From positions 1 through 64,000 of the forward strand of contig NZ_LMBV01000019.1 of assembly GCF_001439925.1 (NCBI RefSeq): a stretch of 64,000 nt of DNA, written 5' to 3'. Numbering within the stretch: the stretch's first letter is position 1; each line of letters starts with the position of its first letter. A model generated the notes under the pieces. That model was not told where the DNA came from, did no database searches, and was given only the letters and a program-made list of their open reading frames with translations. Both the position numbers and the translations under genes were made by a program. Below, in pieces: positions 1 through 8,516 of this stretch. The DNA comes from Peribacillus muralis (lineage in GTDB: Bacteria > Bacillota > Bacilli > Bacillales > DSM-1321).

Positions 1-129
1 TGAAGATCGAATTAGGAATACAGCTTAAGATTTAACCTTTTAGTGTCCAAAATATTGACTCAAATCCATACGCAATTTTAGTGCAAAACTGTTTTATAGG
101 AAATAGTTTTAAAAAGAGAGGTATTAAGA

Positions 130-1149
130 ATGAAATTAAAAATTAAAGATATAGCTAAGTTAGCAAACGTCTCAATTGCTTCAGTATCGCTAGCTTTAAA
201 TAATAAACCTGGAATTTCGTTTGAAACAAGAGAAAAAATCTTAAAGATTGCTCAACAGCAAGGTTATACTAATAAACCTTCTATCCCTGCTAAAAATAAA
301 GTGGTCAGATTTGTAGCTTGCACAAGTCCAGGGATTGTAATAAAACAGTATGAAACCTTGCCTTTTTTTACAGAGTTAATTAAATATATTGGAGAGTATT
401 TATCTTTAAAGGGATATTCTCTAATGATATCGACTATTAATTCAGAGAACTTAGAGAACGAAATTAACCAACTCACTGAAGATAATGCCTGTAATGGCAT
501 TCTATTATTAGGTACGGATTTAACAAAAAAACAAATTACTTTTATAGCTGAACATCAACCTAATGTAGTTGTACTAGACACGTGTTTTGAAACACTAAAC
601 ATTGATTTTGTAAATATGAATAGCACTCTTGGCGCATATCAAGCTGGTACGCATTTAATTGACTTAGGACATCGAAGAATCGGTTACGTTCAATCGAATG
701 TTAGAATACGTAATTTTGACTTGCGAAAAGAAGGCTTTTTAATGGCTTTAAAAGAATATAATTTAAGTATTTCAGAAAAAGATTATTTTTCGGTGGTGCC
801 AACTACTCTTTCTTCACAAGAACAACTAAAACAAAATATCCTAAAGCGTGGTGGTGATCTACCAACTGCATTATTCTGTGAATCAGATTATATTGCTATT
901 AGTTTAGTTAAAAGTTTAACTGAAATAGGAATTAAAGTTCCAGATGATATTTCTGTAATAGGTTTTGATGATATTCCTGAATGCAATGTAATGAATCCGG
1001 AACTTACAACTATTCATGTTCAAAAACGAAAAATGGCATCTCTTGCAGTAGATAGAATTATTGAACTAATGGAAATTTCTCCACATGAAAAGATTAAATT
1101 TGTTGTAGATACAGAATTAATTTCAAGGAATTCGTGTGTAAAAAAATAA
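130..1149 (+). CDS. LacI-family transcriptional regulator
   Basis: A 339-residue repressor of the LacI/GalR type. Residues 1-55 form the DNA-binding head: DIAKLANVSIASVSLALN is a classic LacI helix-turn-helix, followed by the hinge segment. Residues about 60-335 form a periplasmic-binding-protein-like effector domain, with the family pattern DDIPECNVMNPELTTIHVQ near residue 280. The ATG follows an AAGAGAGG ribosome binding site. It lies directly upstream of the polyol catabolic operon on the same strand, separated by its own terminator, so it probably controls that operon through the palindromes at 1261-1298. The effector (free polyol or a phosphorylated ketose) cannot be read from sequence. 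The family call is very secure; the target is inferred from position. Confidence 0.93.
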   Translation: MKLKIKDIAKLANVSIASVSLALNNKPGISFETREKILKIAQQQGYTNKPSIPAKNKVVRFVACTSPGIVIKQYETLPFFTELIKYIGEYLSLKGYSLMISTINSENLENEINQLTEDNACNGILLLGTDLTKKQITFIAEHQPNVVVLDTCFETLNIDFVNMNSTLGAYQAGTHLIDLGHRRIGYVQSNVRIRNFDLRKEGFLMALKEYNLSISEKDYFSVVPTTLSSQEQLKQNILKRGGDLPTALFCESDYIAISLVKSLTEIGIKVPDDISVIGFDDIPECNVMNPELTTIHVQKRKMASLAVDRIIELMEISPHEKIKFVVDTELISRNSCVKK

Positions 1150-1185
1150 AAGAAGACACAAGAGATTGAATATATATTAATTTTA

Positions 1186-1220
1186 GCAAACTTCATTTAA
1201 TAATGAAGTTTGCTTTTTTT
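1186..1220 (+). terminator. Rho-independent terminator after lacI-type gene
   Basis: A perfect 12-bp stem (GCAAACTTCATT at 1186-1197 with its complement at 1202-1213) with a 4-base loop is followed by seven T residues. It ends the regulator transcript before the operon promoter. Confidence 0.85.
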
Positions 1221-1260
1221 AGTGTTTTTTTAAGTTAAATTGTGTTTTTTTAGTGATTAT

Positions 1261-1276
1261 ACTGAAAATTTTCAGT
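1261..1276. promoter_or_regulatory. Perfect 16-bp palindrome upstream of operon promoter
   Basis: ACTGAAAATTTTCAGT is a perfect palindrome just upstream of the larger operator-like palindrome. Its half-site ACTGAAAA recurs at 1291-1298, giving three half-sites in 38 bp. It is a candidate accessory binding site for the adjacent LacI-type regulator. No binding evidence is available. Confidence 0.5.
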
Positions 1277-1298
1277 TGTAAACGTTGACAACTGAAAA
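1269..1298. promoter_or_regulatory. cre box inside a 30-bp near-perfect palindrome (CcpA/LacI operator)
   Basis: Positions 1277-1290 read TGTAAACGTTGACA, which fits the CcpA cre consensus TGWAANCGNTNWCA at all 14 positions. It sits at the centre of a 30-bp palindrome with 11-bp perfect outer arms (TTTTCAGTTGT at 1269-1279 and its complement at 1288-1298), symmetric about the central CG as in LacI-family operators. The right half overlaps the -35 box, so binding should block RNA polymerase. Either CcpA, the neighbouring LacI-type protein, or both could use it. Confidence 0.7.
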
Positions 1299-1313
1299 AA
1301 ATAGTATTAATAT
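1285..1313 (+). promoter_or_regulatory. Sigma-A-type promoter of the polyol operon
   Basis: TTGACA at 1285-1290 is a perfect -35 box. After a 17-bp spacer TAATAT at 1308-1313 is a fair -10 box. Transcription would start near 1320 and leave a leader of about 90 nt before the first gene. The -35 lies within the cre/palindrome, consistent with repression. Confidence 0.65.
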
Positions 1314-1412
1314 TTAAATTAATTTTAGTTTATTTTAGTTATTTTTAAGTAAAATCTAAAATTTAATTCAATTTTATGGCTGCTCTTTACAGCAGCTAAG
1401 AGGAGGATGGTT

Positions 1413-2243
1413 ATGCAAGACATTCAATCTTTAAAAGTAAAAGCGACAGAAATTAGAATGGACCTGCTAAAACTTATTTATGAAGCAGGGACTGGTCATA
1501 CAGGGGGTTCTCTTTCTAATACTGATATTTTAACAGCTCTTTATTACAAAGTAATGAATATTGATCCTCAAAACCCCACTTGGGAAGACCGTGATCGTTA
1601 CGTTCAAAGTAAGGGACATGCAGTTGAATCCTATTGGGCGATTCTAGCAGACAAGGGCTTCTTTCCGAAAGAAGAATTAAAAACATTCTCTCAATTTAAT
1701 ACAAGACTAATAGGGCACCCCAACAATAAAGTACCGGGGGTAGAAATGAATACAGGAGCATTAGGACATGGCTTACCAATCTCAGTCGGCATGGCATTGG
1801 CAGCTAAAATGGATGGGAAATCTTATAAAGTTTATACGTTGATGGGAGATGGTGAACAGGCAGAAGGGTCCGTTTGGGAAGGAGCAATGGCTGCTGCTCA
1901 GTTTAAGTTAGACAATTTAGTTGCGATTATTGATCGCAATAAACTCCAAATCACTGGAAGTACAGAAGATGTGATGTCAATTGAACCCTTAGGAGATAAA
2001 TGGAGATCCTTTGGTTGGGAAGTTATTGATGTAGACGGGAACGATATTGAACAGTTAGTAAAGGTCCTTACCAATACTCCGCACTCTAACGGAAAACCAA
2101 CGATGGTGATTGCCCATACCGTTAAGGGAAAAGGAGTTTCATTTGCTGAAAATGTAACGAAATGGCACCATCACGTGCCATCAAAAGAAGAATATGAGTT
2201 AGCCATGACAGAACTTTCAAAACAGTTGGAGGTGCTACAATGA
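1413..2243 (+). CDS. Transketolase N-terminal subunit (TPP-binding)
   Basis: A 276-residue protein matching the first third of transketolase. It carries the GHTGGSLS motif near residue 27 and the thiamine-pyrophosphate motif, GDGEQ near residue 145 with the closing Asn near 176 (IIDRNK). In two-gene transketolases this subunit binds the TPP diphosphate while the partner supplies the pyrimidine domain. The start at 1413 is preferred over the ATG at 1407 because AGGAGG ends at 1406, giving normal 6-nt spacing only for 1413. It overlaps the next gene by four bases (ATGA), so the subunits should be translationally coupled. In this operon it probably moves carbon from a polyol-derived ketose or aldose phosphate into the pentose phosphate pool. 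Confidence 0.92.
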   Translation: MQDIQSLKVKATEIRMDLLKLIYEAGTGHTGGSLSNTDILTALYYKVMNIDPQNPTWEDRDRYVQSKGHAVESYWAILADKGFFPKEELKTFSQFNTRLIGHPNNKVPGVEMNTGALGHGLPISVGMALAAKMDGKSYKVYTLMGDGEQAEGSVWEGAMAAAQFKLDNLVAIIDRNKLQITGSTEDVMSIEPLGDKWRSFGWEVIDVDGNDIEQLVKVLTNTPHSNGKPTMVIAHTVKGKGVSFAENVTKWHHHVPSKEEYELAMTELSKQLEVLQ

Positions 2244-3205
2244 GTAACGTTGCTTTAAAGCATAGTAGTGTTAACAAAATTGCTAATCGACAAGTTATCA
2301 GTGATGCATTGTTAGAAATAGGAAAAAACGATAAAGAAATTATAGTTCTTACCAGTGATTCCAGAGGGTCAGCTTCAATGGTTAAATTCGGAGAAGAACT
2401 ACCACAACAGATCATTGAAGTAGGGATAGCTGAACAAAATATTGTTGGAATCGCTTCTGGATTGGCACACTCTGGAAAAAAACCATTTATTGCATCACCC
2501 GCTTGTTTTTTAAGCATGAGAAGCATTGAACAAATTAAAGTTGATGTAGCGTATTCCAATACAAATGTTAAATTAATTGGAATTAGTGGCGGAGTTAGCT
2601 ATGGTGCCTTAGGTATGTCTCACCACTCTTTACAAGATCTTGCAGTTACTCGTGCTATTCCTGGTTTGGATGTCATGATGCCTGCAGATCGTCATGAAGC
2701 GAAAAAGATGATCGAAGCATTAATTGATTATGACAGACCCGTATATGTTCGTATTGGACGTAATCCTGTTCAAGATTCTTACACATCTTCAGATTATCAT
2801 TTCGAAATTGGAAAATCCGTTACCATGAAGGAAGGAAATGATCTTACGATTTTTGCCATAGGAGAAACAGTCAGAGTGGCATTAGATTCTGCCGATGCTC
2901 TTCAACAAAAAGGGATCAATTGCAGAGTGATCAATATGCATACCATCAAACCGTTAGATGAGGAAGCAATCATTAGGGCAGCTCAGGAGACAGGAAGGAT
3001 CATTACAATGGAAGAACATAGCATTTATGGTGGTTTAGGGTCAGCAGTAGTGGAAGTGGTTTCACAACATCAGCCTGCTCCTGTAAAAATTCTTGGAATA
3101 CCAGATGAACCTGCTATCGCAGGGAAAACGGCTGAAGTATTCGAACACTATGGATTAAGTGTAAAGAATGTAACGGAGATTGCCATTCATATGGTTAATA
3201 ATTGA
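2240..3205 (+). CDS. Transketolase C-terminal subunit
   Basis: A 321-residue partner of the preceding subunit, containing the central pyrimidine-binding domain and the C-terminal transketolase domain. The segment EVGIAEQNIVGIASGLAHSG near residue 61 contains the Glu that activates TPP. TIKPLDEEAI and the Gly-rich EEHSIYGGLGSAV mark the C-terminal domain. The two subunits together equal one full-length enzyme, so this is a normal two-gene form and not a split pseudogene. It starts within the stop of the N subunit and ends 12 bp before the kinase gene, firmly in one operon. Confidence 0.92.
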   Translation: MSNVALKHSSVNKIANRQVISDALLEIGKNDKEIIVLTSDSRGSASMVKFGEELPQQIIEVGIAEQNIVGIASGLAHSGKKPFIASPACFLSMRSIEQIKVDVAYSNTNVKLIGISGGVSYGALGMSHHSLQDLAVTRAIPGLDVMMPADRHEAKKMIEALIDYDRPVYVRIGRNPVQDSYTSSDYHFEIGKSVTMKEGNDLTIFAIGETVRVALDSADALQQKGINCRVINMHTIKPLDEEAIIRAAQETGRIITMEEHSIYGGLGSAVVEVVSQHQPAPVKILGIPDEPAIAGKTAEVFEHYGLSVKNVTEIAIHMVNN

Positions 3206-3217
3206 TGAGGTGTTCAT

Positions 3218-4768
3218 ATGGTACAAGAAAAATACATCCTCGCAATTGATCAAAGTACATCAGGAACAAAAGTAAAAGTAATTAATAAAAAAGGTGAAAT
3301 TCTTACAAAGAAATCCTTGGAGCATCAACAGTATTATCCTAATTCTGGTTGGAGTGAACATGATCCAATAGAAATTTATTCAAATGTAAGAGATTTATTG
3401 AATGATATGGTAAGAACTACAACAGTTGATACAACAAATATTGAAGTTTTATCTATAACAAATCAAAGAGAAACTATTGTCGTTTGGGATAAAGAAACTG
3501 GATTACCAGTTTATAATGCGATTGTGTGGCAGTGTCGACGAACTGCAGACTTATGTAAAGAATTAAAAAATAAAGGACTTGAAAAAGTTGTTAAGCTCAA
3601 AACGGGTTTAACCCTAGACCCTTATTTTTCAGCAACTAAAGTGAAGTGGATACTAGATCATGTTGATGGAGCAAGGAAGAAAGCTAATAAAGGGCAATTA
3701 TTGCTTGGTACCATTGATAGTTGGTTAATCTGGAAGTTAACAAACGGAAAAGTTCATGCTACTGATTATACGAACGCTAGCCGTACCATGCTTTTTAATA
3801 TTTATGATTTGTCGTGGGATGATGAACTTCTTGACATTTTTACCATTCCAACAAGTATGTTGCCGGAGGTGAAATTTTCAAATGATCATTATGGAAGCAT
3901 AAGTGATCTTTCAAACTTGCAATTACCTATTTCGGGAATCATAGGTGATTCTCAGGGGGCATTGGTCGGACAAATGTGTTTCGAAAAAGGCATGGTAAAG
4001 TCTACTTTTGGTACAGGATCTTCTCTCATGATGAATACAGGCAAAGAAGCAATTAAATCTGGAAAAGGCTTAATGACTACAATTGCGTACGCTTATGATG
4101 GGGAAGTTAGTTATGCTTTGGAAGGTATTATTCATAGTACCGGTGATACCTTAAAGTGGATAAAAGATAATTTAGGATTATTTGATTCGTTTGAAGAAGC
4201 CGAAAAAATGGCTACTTCAATAGAAAGTAATGATGGCGTTTACATTATTCCTTCATTTGTTGGTCTAGGGGCTCCTTATTGGAATCCTTATTCCAAAGCA
4301 GCAATCATGGGTATGAATCGGCGAGTAAATAAAAACCATATTGTTAGAGCCGGTATGGAGAGTATTGCATATCAGATAAGAGATGTAATAGAACTTATGA
4401 ATCAAGAGTCTGGAATTGAATTGAAAGAATTAAGAGTAGATGGTGGCCCAACAACTAATAAGTTTTTAATGCAATTTCAAGCAGATATTTTAGGTATAAG
4501 TGTGATCAAAACCAATGTTCCAGAACTTTCTTCAATGGGGGCTGCATATTTAGCTGGAGTTAGTCAGGGATTGTGGAAAAGCATGGATGAAATAAAATCA
4601 CTTAATTATCCTAAATATCGTTATTCTTGCGAGATGAGTCAATCTGATAGTACAAAATACTATCAAGAATGGAAGTCAACAATTGCATTACTAATGAATG
4701 AAGTTCAAATGAATACAGAAGAAAATTCAATCTCATTAAATAAAGAGATTAATAAAGTAGTTCAATAG
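3218..4768 (+). CDS. FGGY-family carbohydrate kinase (glycerol kinase-like)
   Basis: A 516-residue ATP-dependent sugar or polyol kinase. The N-terminal phosphate loop DQSTSGTKV (residues 9-17) and the block ITNQRET...WQCRRT are the FGGY pattern and look closest to glycerol kinase; GTGSSLMMNTG near residue 266 and the late DGGPTTNKFLMQ segment form the second ATP-binding half. Deviations from glycerol kinase (S for G in DQSTSG, G-VKV after it) and the operon context, which lacks glycerol-3-phosphate dehydrogenase, suggest a ketose such as erythrulose, ribulose or xylulose made by the neighbouring dehydrogenase. It starts at an ATG behind GATGAGGTG. The family is secure; the substrate is inferred. 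Confidence 0.9.
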   Translation: MVQEKYILAIDQSTSGTKVKVINKKGEILTKKSLEHQQYYPNSGWSEHDPIEIYSNVRDLLNDMVRTTTVDTTNIEVLSITNQRETIVVWDKETGLPVYNAIVWQCRRTADLCKELKNKGLEKVVKLKTGLTLDPYFSATKVKWILDHVDGARKKANKGQLLLGTIDSWLIWKLTNGKVHATDYTNASRTMLFNIYDLSWDDELLDIFTIPTSMLPEVKFSNDHYGSISDLSNLQLPISGIIGDSQGALVGQMCFEKGMVKSTFGTGSSLMMNTGKEAIKSGKGLMTTIAYAYDGEVSYALEGIIHSTGDTLKWIKDNLGLFDSFEEAEKMATSIESNDGVYIIPSFVGLGAPYWNPYSKAAIMGMNRRVNKNHIVRAGMESIAYQIRDVIELMNQESGIELKELRVDGGPTTNKFLMQFQADILGISVIKTNVPELSSMGAAYLAGVSQGLWKSMDEIKSLNYPKYRYSCEMSQSDSTKYYQEWKSTIALLMNEVQMNTEENSISLNKEINKVVQ

Positions 4769-4797
4769 CAAAAAAACGATAAGTGGAGGGAAACGAT

Positions 4798-5928
4798 ATG
4801 AGTAAAAATATGATGAAGGCTATTGTAGCACATGCACCACATGATTATAGATTAGAAAATAAAACTATTCCAGTTGCGGGTAAGGAGGAAGTTATTGTAA
4901 AGGTAAAGGCTTGTGGTGTATGCGCAAGTGATATTAAATGCTTTAAAGGAGCAGGAATGTATTGGGGAGATGAGTTTAATCCCCAATGGGTACAGGCACC
5001 AGTTATTCCAGGTCACGAATTTTTTGGAGAAGTTACCGAATTAGGTGAAGGTGCTGGAGAAAAGCATGGTATTAAATTAGGAGATTGGGTAATTGCTGAA
5101 CAAATTTTGCCATGTGAAAAATGTCGTTATTGTAAGCGGGGTCAATATTGGATGTGTGAAGTGCATGATATGTTTGGTTTTCAAAAGGATATTGCAGATG
5201 GTGGTATGGCTGAATATATGAAGTATCCTAAAAATGCGATTGTTCATAAAATCCCGAAAACGTTATCAGTGGAATCAGCGGCCATGATTGAGCCATTAGC
5301 TTGTGCTATTCATACAGTACAAAGAGGAAGCATTGAACTTGACGACACAGTCGTTATTTCAGGAGCAGGTCCATTAGGTTTATTTATGATTCAAATCGCT
5401 CACTTAAAGACGCCTAAAAAACTTATTGTATTAGATATGAAAAATGACCGTCTTGAATTAGCTAAAAAGTATGGTGCAGATATTGTTATCAATCCAAGTG
5501 AAGTGGATGCAGTCGGACAAGTACTAGAATTAACTGGAGGATATGGTACGGATGTTTACATCGAAACATCTGGTCATCCTTCATCTGTTATACAAGGTTT
5601 AAAAATGATTCGTAAACTTGGTAGGTTCGTAGAATTCAGCGTTTTTGGGGAACCTACTACAGCAGACTGGAGTGTGATTGGAGACCGAAAAGAACTTGAT
5701 GTTCTGGGTGCTCACATCAGTCCATACACGTATCCAATAGCCATTGATTTATTAGAACGTGGGTTAGTAGATGCACAAGACATAGTTACACACAGTTATA
5801 GTTTAAAAGAGTTTCAAGAGGCATTTAGTGTTTCTGCTAAAGGTCAAGAATCTATTAAAGTAGTCTTAAAACCTGAAGATTCATTGGATAATAAAAGTTT
5901 AAAACAAGAAACGACATCGATTTCTTAA
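4798..5928 (+). CDS. Zinc-dependent polyol dehydrogenase, erythritol/L-threitol dehydrogenase-like
   Basis: A 376-residue medium-chain dehydrogenase. Visible motifs: CGVCASDIK with the catalytic zinc Cys, PGHEFFGEV with the zinc His-Glu, the structural zinc cluster CEKCRYCKRGQYWMC, and the NAD fold GAGPLGLFMIQ. The overall pattern (HAPHDYR at the start, EQILPCEKCRYC, FSVFGEPTTADWSVIGDRK) resembles, from memory, the EltD-type enzymes that oxidise erythritol and L-threitol to erythrulose. The ATG at 4798 lies 7 nt after GGAGGG and is preferred to the GTG at 4783. In the operon it would make the ketose that the upstream kinase phosphorylates. A sorbitol- or pentitol-type substrate remains possible. 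Confidence 0.86.
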   Translation: MSKNMMKAIVAHAPHDYRLENKTIPVAGKEEVIVKVKACGVCASDIKCFKGAGMYWGDEFNPQWVQAPVIPGHEFFGEVTELGEGAGEKHGIKLGDWVIAEQILPCEKCRYCKRGQYWMCEVHDMFGFQKDIADGGMAEYMKYPKNAIVHKIPKTLSVESAAMIEPLACAIHTVQRGSIELDDTVVISGAGPLGLFMIQIAHLKTPKKLIVLDMKNDRLELAKKYGADIVINPSEVDAVGQVLELTGGYGTDVYIETSGHPSSVIQGLKMIRKLGRFVEFSVFGEPTTADWSVIGDRKELDVLGAHISPYTYPIAIDLLERGLVDAQDIVTHSYSLKEFQEAFSVSAKGQESIKVVLKPEDSLDNKSLKQETTSIS

Positions 5929-6076
5929 ACAAGAATAAAGTATCTGCTATCAAAAACCAATAAAGCATAGATCGAATTAAACGAAAATACATTCTAATTC
6001 AACATGAAAATACAGGAGGCTTCAAAAAATGAGGCCCTCTTTTGAGTATTGAAATCCATAGTTGGGGGTGCTAGAA

Positions 6077-7333
6077 ATGAATACGCTTTCTTCTGAAAAG
6101 AGTACATTTTTAGGTTTACGTAAAGAATTAATCTTAGGATTAATAGGGGTCCTGCTTTTTATTGTTGGCGATGGATTAGAACACGCATGGATTTCTCCTT
6201 ATTTGGTTGATGAGGGAATGTCTATCCAACATACTGCATTATTAATTACGATTTATGGTATAGCCGTGACAATTGGTGCATGGTTTTCTGGAGTTCTTGC
6301 AGAAGCCTGGGGTCCAAGAAAAACAATGTTAACAGGTGCAACATTTTGGCTAATAGGACAATTATTATTCTTAACTATTGCTCTTCCAACTATGAATTTA
6401 GCTATAATGATCCCTACGTATGCGATTCGAGGACTAGGCTATCCATTATTTTGTTATTCTTTCTTGGTTTGGGTAACGTATACAAATCCACAGAAGACTT
6501 TAGGGGCAGCTGTCGGTTGGTTTTATCTTGCTTTTACTGGCGGTCTTTATATCGTAGCAAACTATTATGCTTCATTTATGATACCTGTAATTGGGCATGT
6601 GGGACTTCTTTGGAGTGCTATGTTATGGGTAGTTGCCGGGACTGCTATTGTTATTATTTCTGTTAAAGGACGTATGCGTGAATCGGTTGATATGAAAGAA
6701 CAATTAAAAATTCTTATAAGTGGGATAACAATCGTCAAAGAGAACCCGAGAGTAGGATTGGGAGGAATAGTTCGTATGATCAACTCTATTTCCCAATTCG
6801 GATTACCAGTATTTTTTCCAACATACTTGGCCAGTTATGGTTTTAGTACGGAAAAATGGCTTAGCATTTGGGCAACTGCGTTTATCGTAAATATTGCCTT
6901 CAACTTAATTTTCGGAATAGTTGGGGACAAAATAGGCTGGGGAAAAACAATCATGTGGTTTGGAGGAATTGGTTGTGGAATTGTGATGATAATCATGGCC
7001 TATGCGCCAGTGATTTTTGGAGACAACTATGTAGCCATATTACTCGTGGGATGTCTTTATGGTGCAATCTTAGCAGCATTTTGCCCAATCTCTGCATTAT
7101 TACCATCTTTAGAACCTGACAAACGTGGGTCTACTATGTCTATCCTTAACCTTGGTGCAGGTCTTGCTGCATTTGTAGGCCCAGGAATTGTTGGCCTATT
7201 TATTGGCAGCATAGGCGCAGTTGGTGTGTTGTGGATTTTTGCTGTCCTTTATTTTACTAGTTCAATTTTAATGATTTGGGTAAAGTCACCAAGTGAAAAA
7301 CAAGCAGAAAAACAAGAGACTTTAATCGGCTAG
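6077..7333 (+). CDS. MFS polyol transporter, RbtT/DalT/CsbX type
   Basis: A 418-residue major facilitator with about 12 membrane segments, including a cytoplasmic loop near residue 195-215 (KGRMRESVDMKEQ). The opening ELILGLIGVLLFIVGDG and LEHAWISPYLVDEG are typical of the ribitol/D-arabitol/CsbX branch, which imports pentitols by proton symport. The ATG at 6077 lies behind GGGGGTG; the TTG at 6062 is less likely. It follows the dehydrogenase after a 148-bp gap with no clear terminator, so it is probably cotranscribed or has a weak own promoter. It gives the pathway its import step and supports a linear polyol as substrate. Confidence 0.88.
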   Translation: MNTLSSEKSTFLGLRKELILGLIGVLLFIVGDGLEHAWISPYLVDEGMSIQHTALLITIYGIAVTIGAWFSGVLAEAWGPRKTMLTGATFWLIGQLLFLTIALPTMNLAIMIPTYAIRGLGYPLFCYSFLVWVTYTNPQKTLGAAVGWFYLAFTGGLYIVANYYASFMIPVIGHVGLLWSAMLWVVAGTAIVIISVKGRMRESVDMKEQLKILISGITIVKENPRVGLGGIVRMINSISQFGLPVFFPTYLASYGFSTEKWLSIWATAFIVNIAFNLIFGIVGDKIGWGKTIMWFGGIGCGIVMIIMAYAPVIFGDNYVAILLVGCLYGAILAAFCPISALLPSLEPDKRGSTMSILNLGAGLAAFVGPGIVGLFIGSIGAVGVLWIFAVLYFTSSILMIWVKSPSEKQAEKQETLIG

Positions 7334-7388
7334 AAAGAAGATAAATTAACTTATGGTTTTTTTATTAAAACATAAAGGCAAATTTTTA

Positions 7389-7422
7389 GAGCAGTCATCC
7401 GATTTTTTAAACTTGACTGCTC
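7389..7422 (+). terminator. Possible terminator after MFS gene
   Basis: GAGCAGTCA at 7389-7397 pairs perfectly with TGACTGCTC at 7414-7422 across a 16-base loop. The T tract after it is poor (ACTTTATC), so termination may be weak. Confidence 0.45.
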
Positions 7423-7525
7423 ACTTTATCATTTATTTAATATCATTTTTATCTAAAGCTAGTTGTAAATAATTAAGGTTTATATCCATATAGGAGTAGG
7501 CTGACACAGAAAAGGAAAATGAGAA

Positions 7526-7765
7526 ATGAAAGTAGCCATTGCATCAGATAATGATCTTTGGTACCCGATATGACTAGCACTAAAGCAACAAGAAGCATAA
7601 TAATACCAACCTATTAGCCATAAGGGGAAAGAGTGATTGATATTGGTCTAATTCTAAATATTGCAAAAGTATGGTTACTGACTTCTTTTGAATGAGGAAG
7701 ACATGAAGAGCAAGGTTTGTAAAATCAGGGGATATGAAACACTATCTAAAAGTATTATAGTTTAA
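7526..7765 (+). pseudogene. Decayed rpiB-like sugar-phosphate isomerase
   Basis: ATG at 7526 opens with MKVAIASDND, the start of the RpiB/LacAB isomerase family, then hits TGA after 15 codons. Further on, another frame reads IDIGL (7636 on) and WLLTSFE-stop-GRHEE, and after one more frame change KVCKIRGYE (7712 on), matching the family C-terminus (FEGGRHERRV.KI). The remnant is about 240 bp, half the normal gene, with two frameshifts, internal stops and an internal loss. RpiB-type isomerases convert erythrulose-4-phosphate to erythrose-4-phosphate in erythritol pathways, so this was probably a member of the operon. Confidence 0.72.
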
Positions 7766-7892
7766 AAATTTTTTTCCAATAGCGAAAGTGTAATCCAATA
7801 TGTGTAAAGTGTTCTAATCACAGGAAATAATCTATAACCAAATTAATTATTACACGAAAATAACTCTACAAACTAAAGGTAAGGTGATAAAT

Positions 7893-8516
7893 ATGTTTCA
7901 TACAGTTGAAGACGCATTACAGGATTTAAAGGTAGGTAAAGTTATTATCGTGTGTGATGATGAAAATCGTGAAAACGAAGGTGACTTTATTGCACTTGCT
8001 GAACACTCAACACCTGAGGTGATTAATTTTATGGCTATTCACGGTCGAGGCTTAATTTGCACACCAATATCTGAACAGTTAGCCGAAAAAATTAATTTAC
8101 CTCCTATGGTTTCAGATAATACAGATGTTCACCACACAGCATTTACAGTTAGTATCGATCATAAAACAACTAAAACAGGTATTAGTGCATTTGAACGTTC
8201 CGATACCATACAAGCACTAATACAAGAAGATGTAAAAGTGAGCGATTTTCGTCGTCCAGGGCATGTTTTTCCATTAATTTCGAAAGAGAGCGGAGTTCTT
8301 AGCCGTGTTGGTCATACAGAAGCAGCTGTTGATTTAGCCTTATTGGCAGGTGGAAAGCCTGTCGCTGTAATCTGTGAAATCATGAAAGAAGACGGTACTA
8401 TGGCACGTGTACCAGACCTAATGACAATTGCTAAACAATTGAATTTAAAGTTAATTACTATTAAAGATTTAATTGCATTTCGGCAGAGAAATGGAGAGTT
8501 TAATATTCAGGAGTAG
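7893..8516 (+). CDS. ribB: 3,4-dihydroxy-2-butanone-4-phosphate synthase (stand-alone RibB)
   Basis: A 207-residue monofunctional DHBP synthase, which converts ribulose-5-phosphate to L-3,4-dihydroxy-2-butanone-4-phosphate and formate. The acidic loop [11 protein letters not shown], the RRPGHVFPL segment and [16 protein letters not shown] are the active-site signatures. Length equals the E. coli RibB type; no GTP cyclohydrolase II domain follows, unlike the bifunctional RibBA usual in Bacillus. The ATG at 7893 follows AAGGTAAGGTG and is preferred over the GTG at 7884. No other rib genes or FMN riboswitch are nearby. Its place behind a polyol operon suggests an extra copy tied to sugar-phosphate metabolism, but a simple riboflavin back-up is equally possible. 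Confidence 0.93.
   Translation: MFHTVEDALQDLKVGKVIIVCDDENRENEGDFIALAEHSTPEVINFMAIHGRGLICTPISEQLAEKINLPPMVSDNTDVHHTAFTVSIDHKTTKTGISAFERSDTIQALIQEDVKVSDFRRPGHVFPLISKESGVLSRVGHTEAAVDLALLAGGKPVAVICEIMKEDGTMARVPDLMTIAKQLNLKLITIKDLIAFRQRNGEFNIQE

Noticed and set aside
2122..2559. 145-codon minus-strand frame opposite the transketolase genes
   Set aside because: It lies wholly inside two strongly conserved plus-strand genes, has no ribosome binding site and no family.
1413..3205. Transketolase in two genes as a broken gene
   Set aside because: Each half matches a known subunit type, with a 4-base overlap and a proper ribosome binding site; this is a normal two-subunit enzyme.
7334..7892. FMN riboswitch upstream of ribB
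   Set aside because: None of the conserved FMN-element blocks is present; the region is explained by the rpiB remnant and plain AT-rich sequence.
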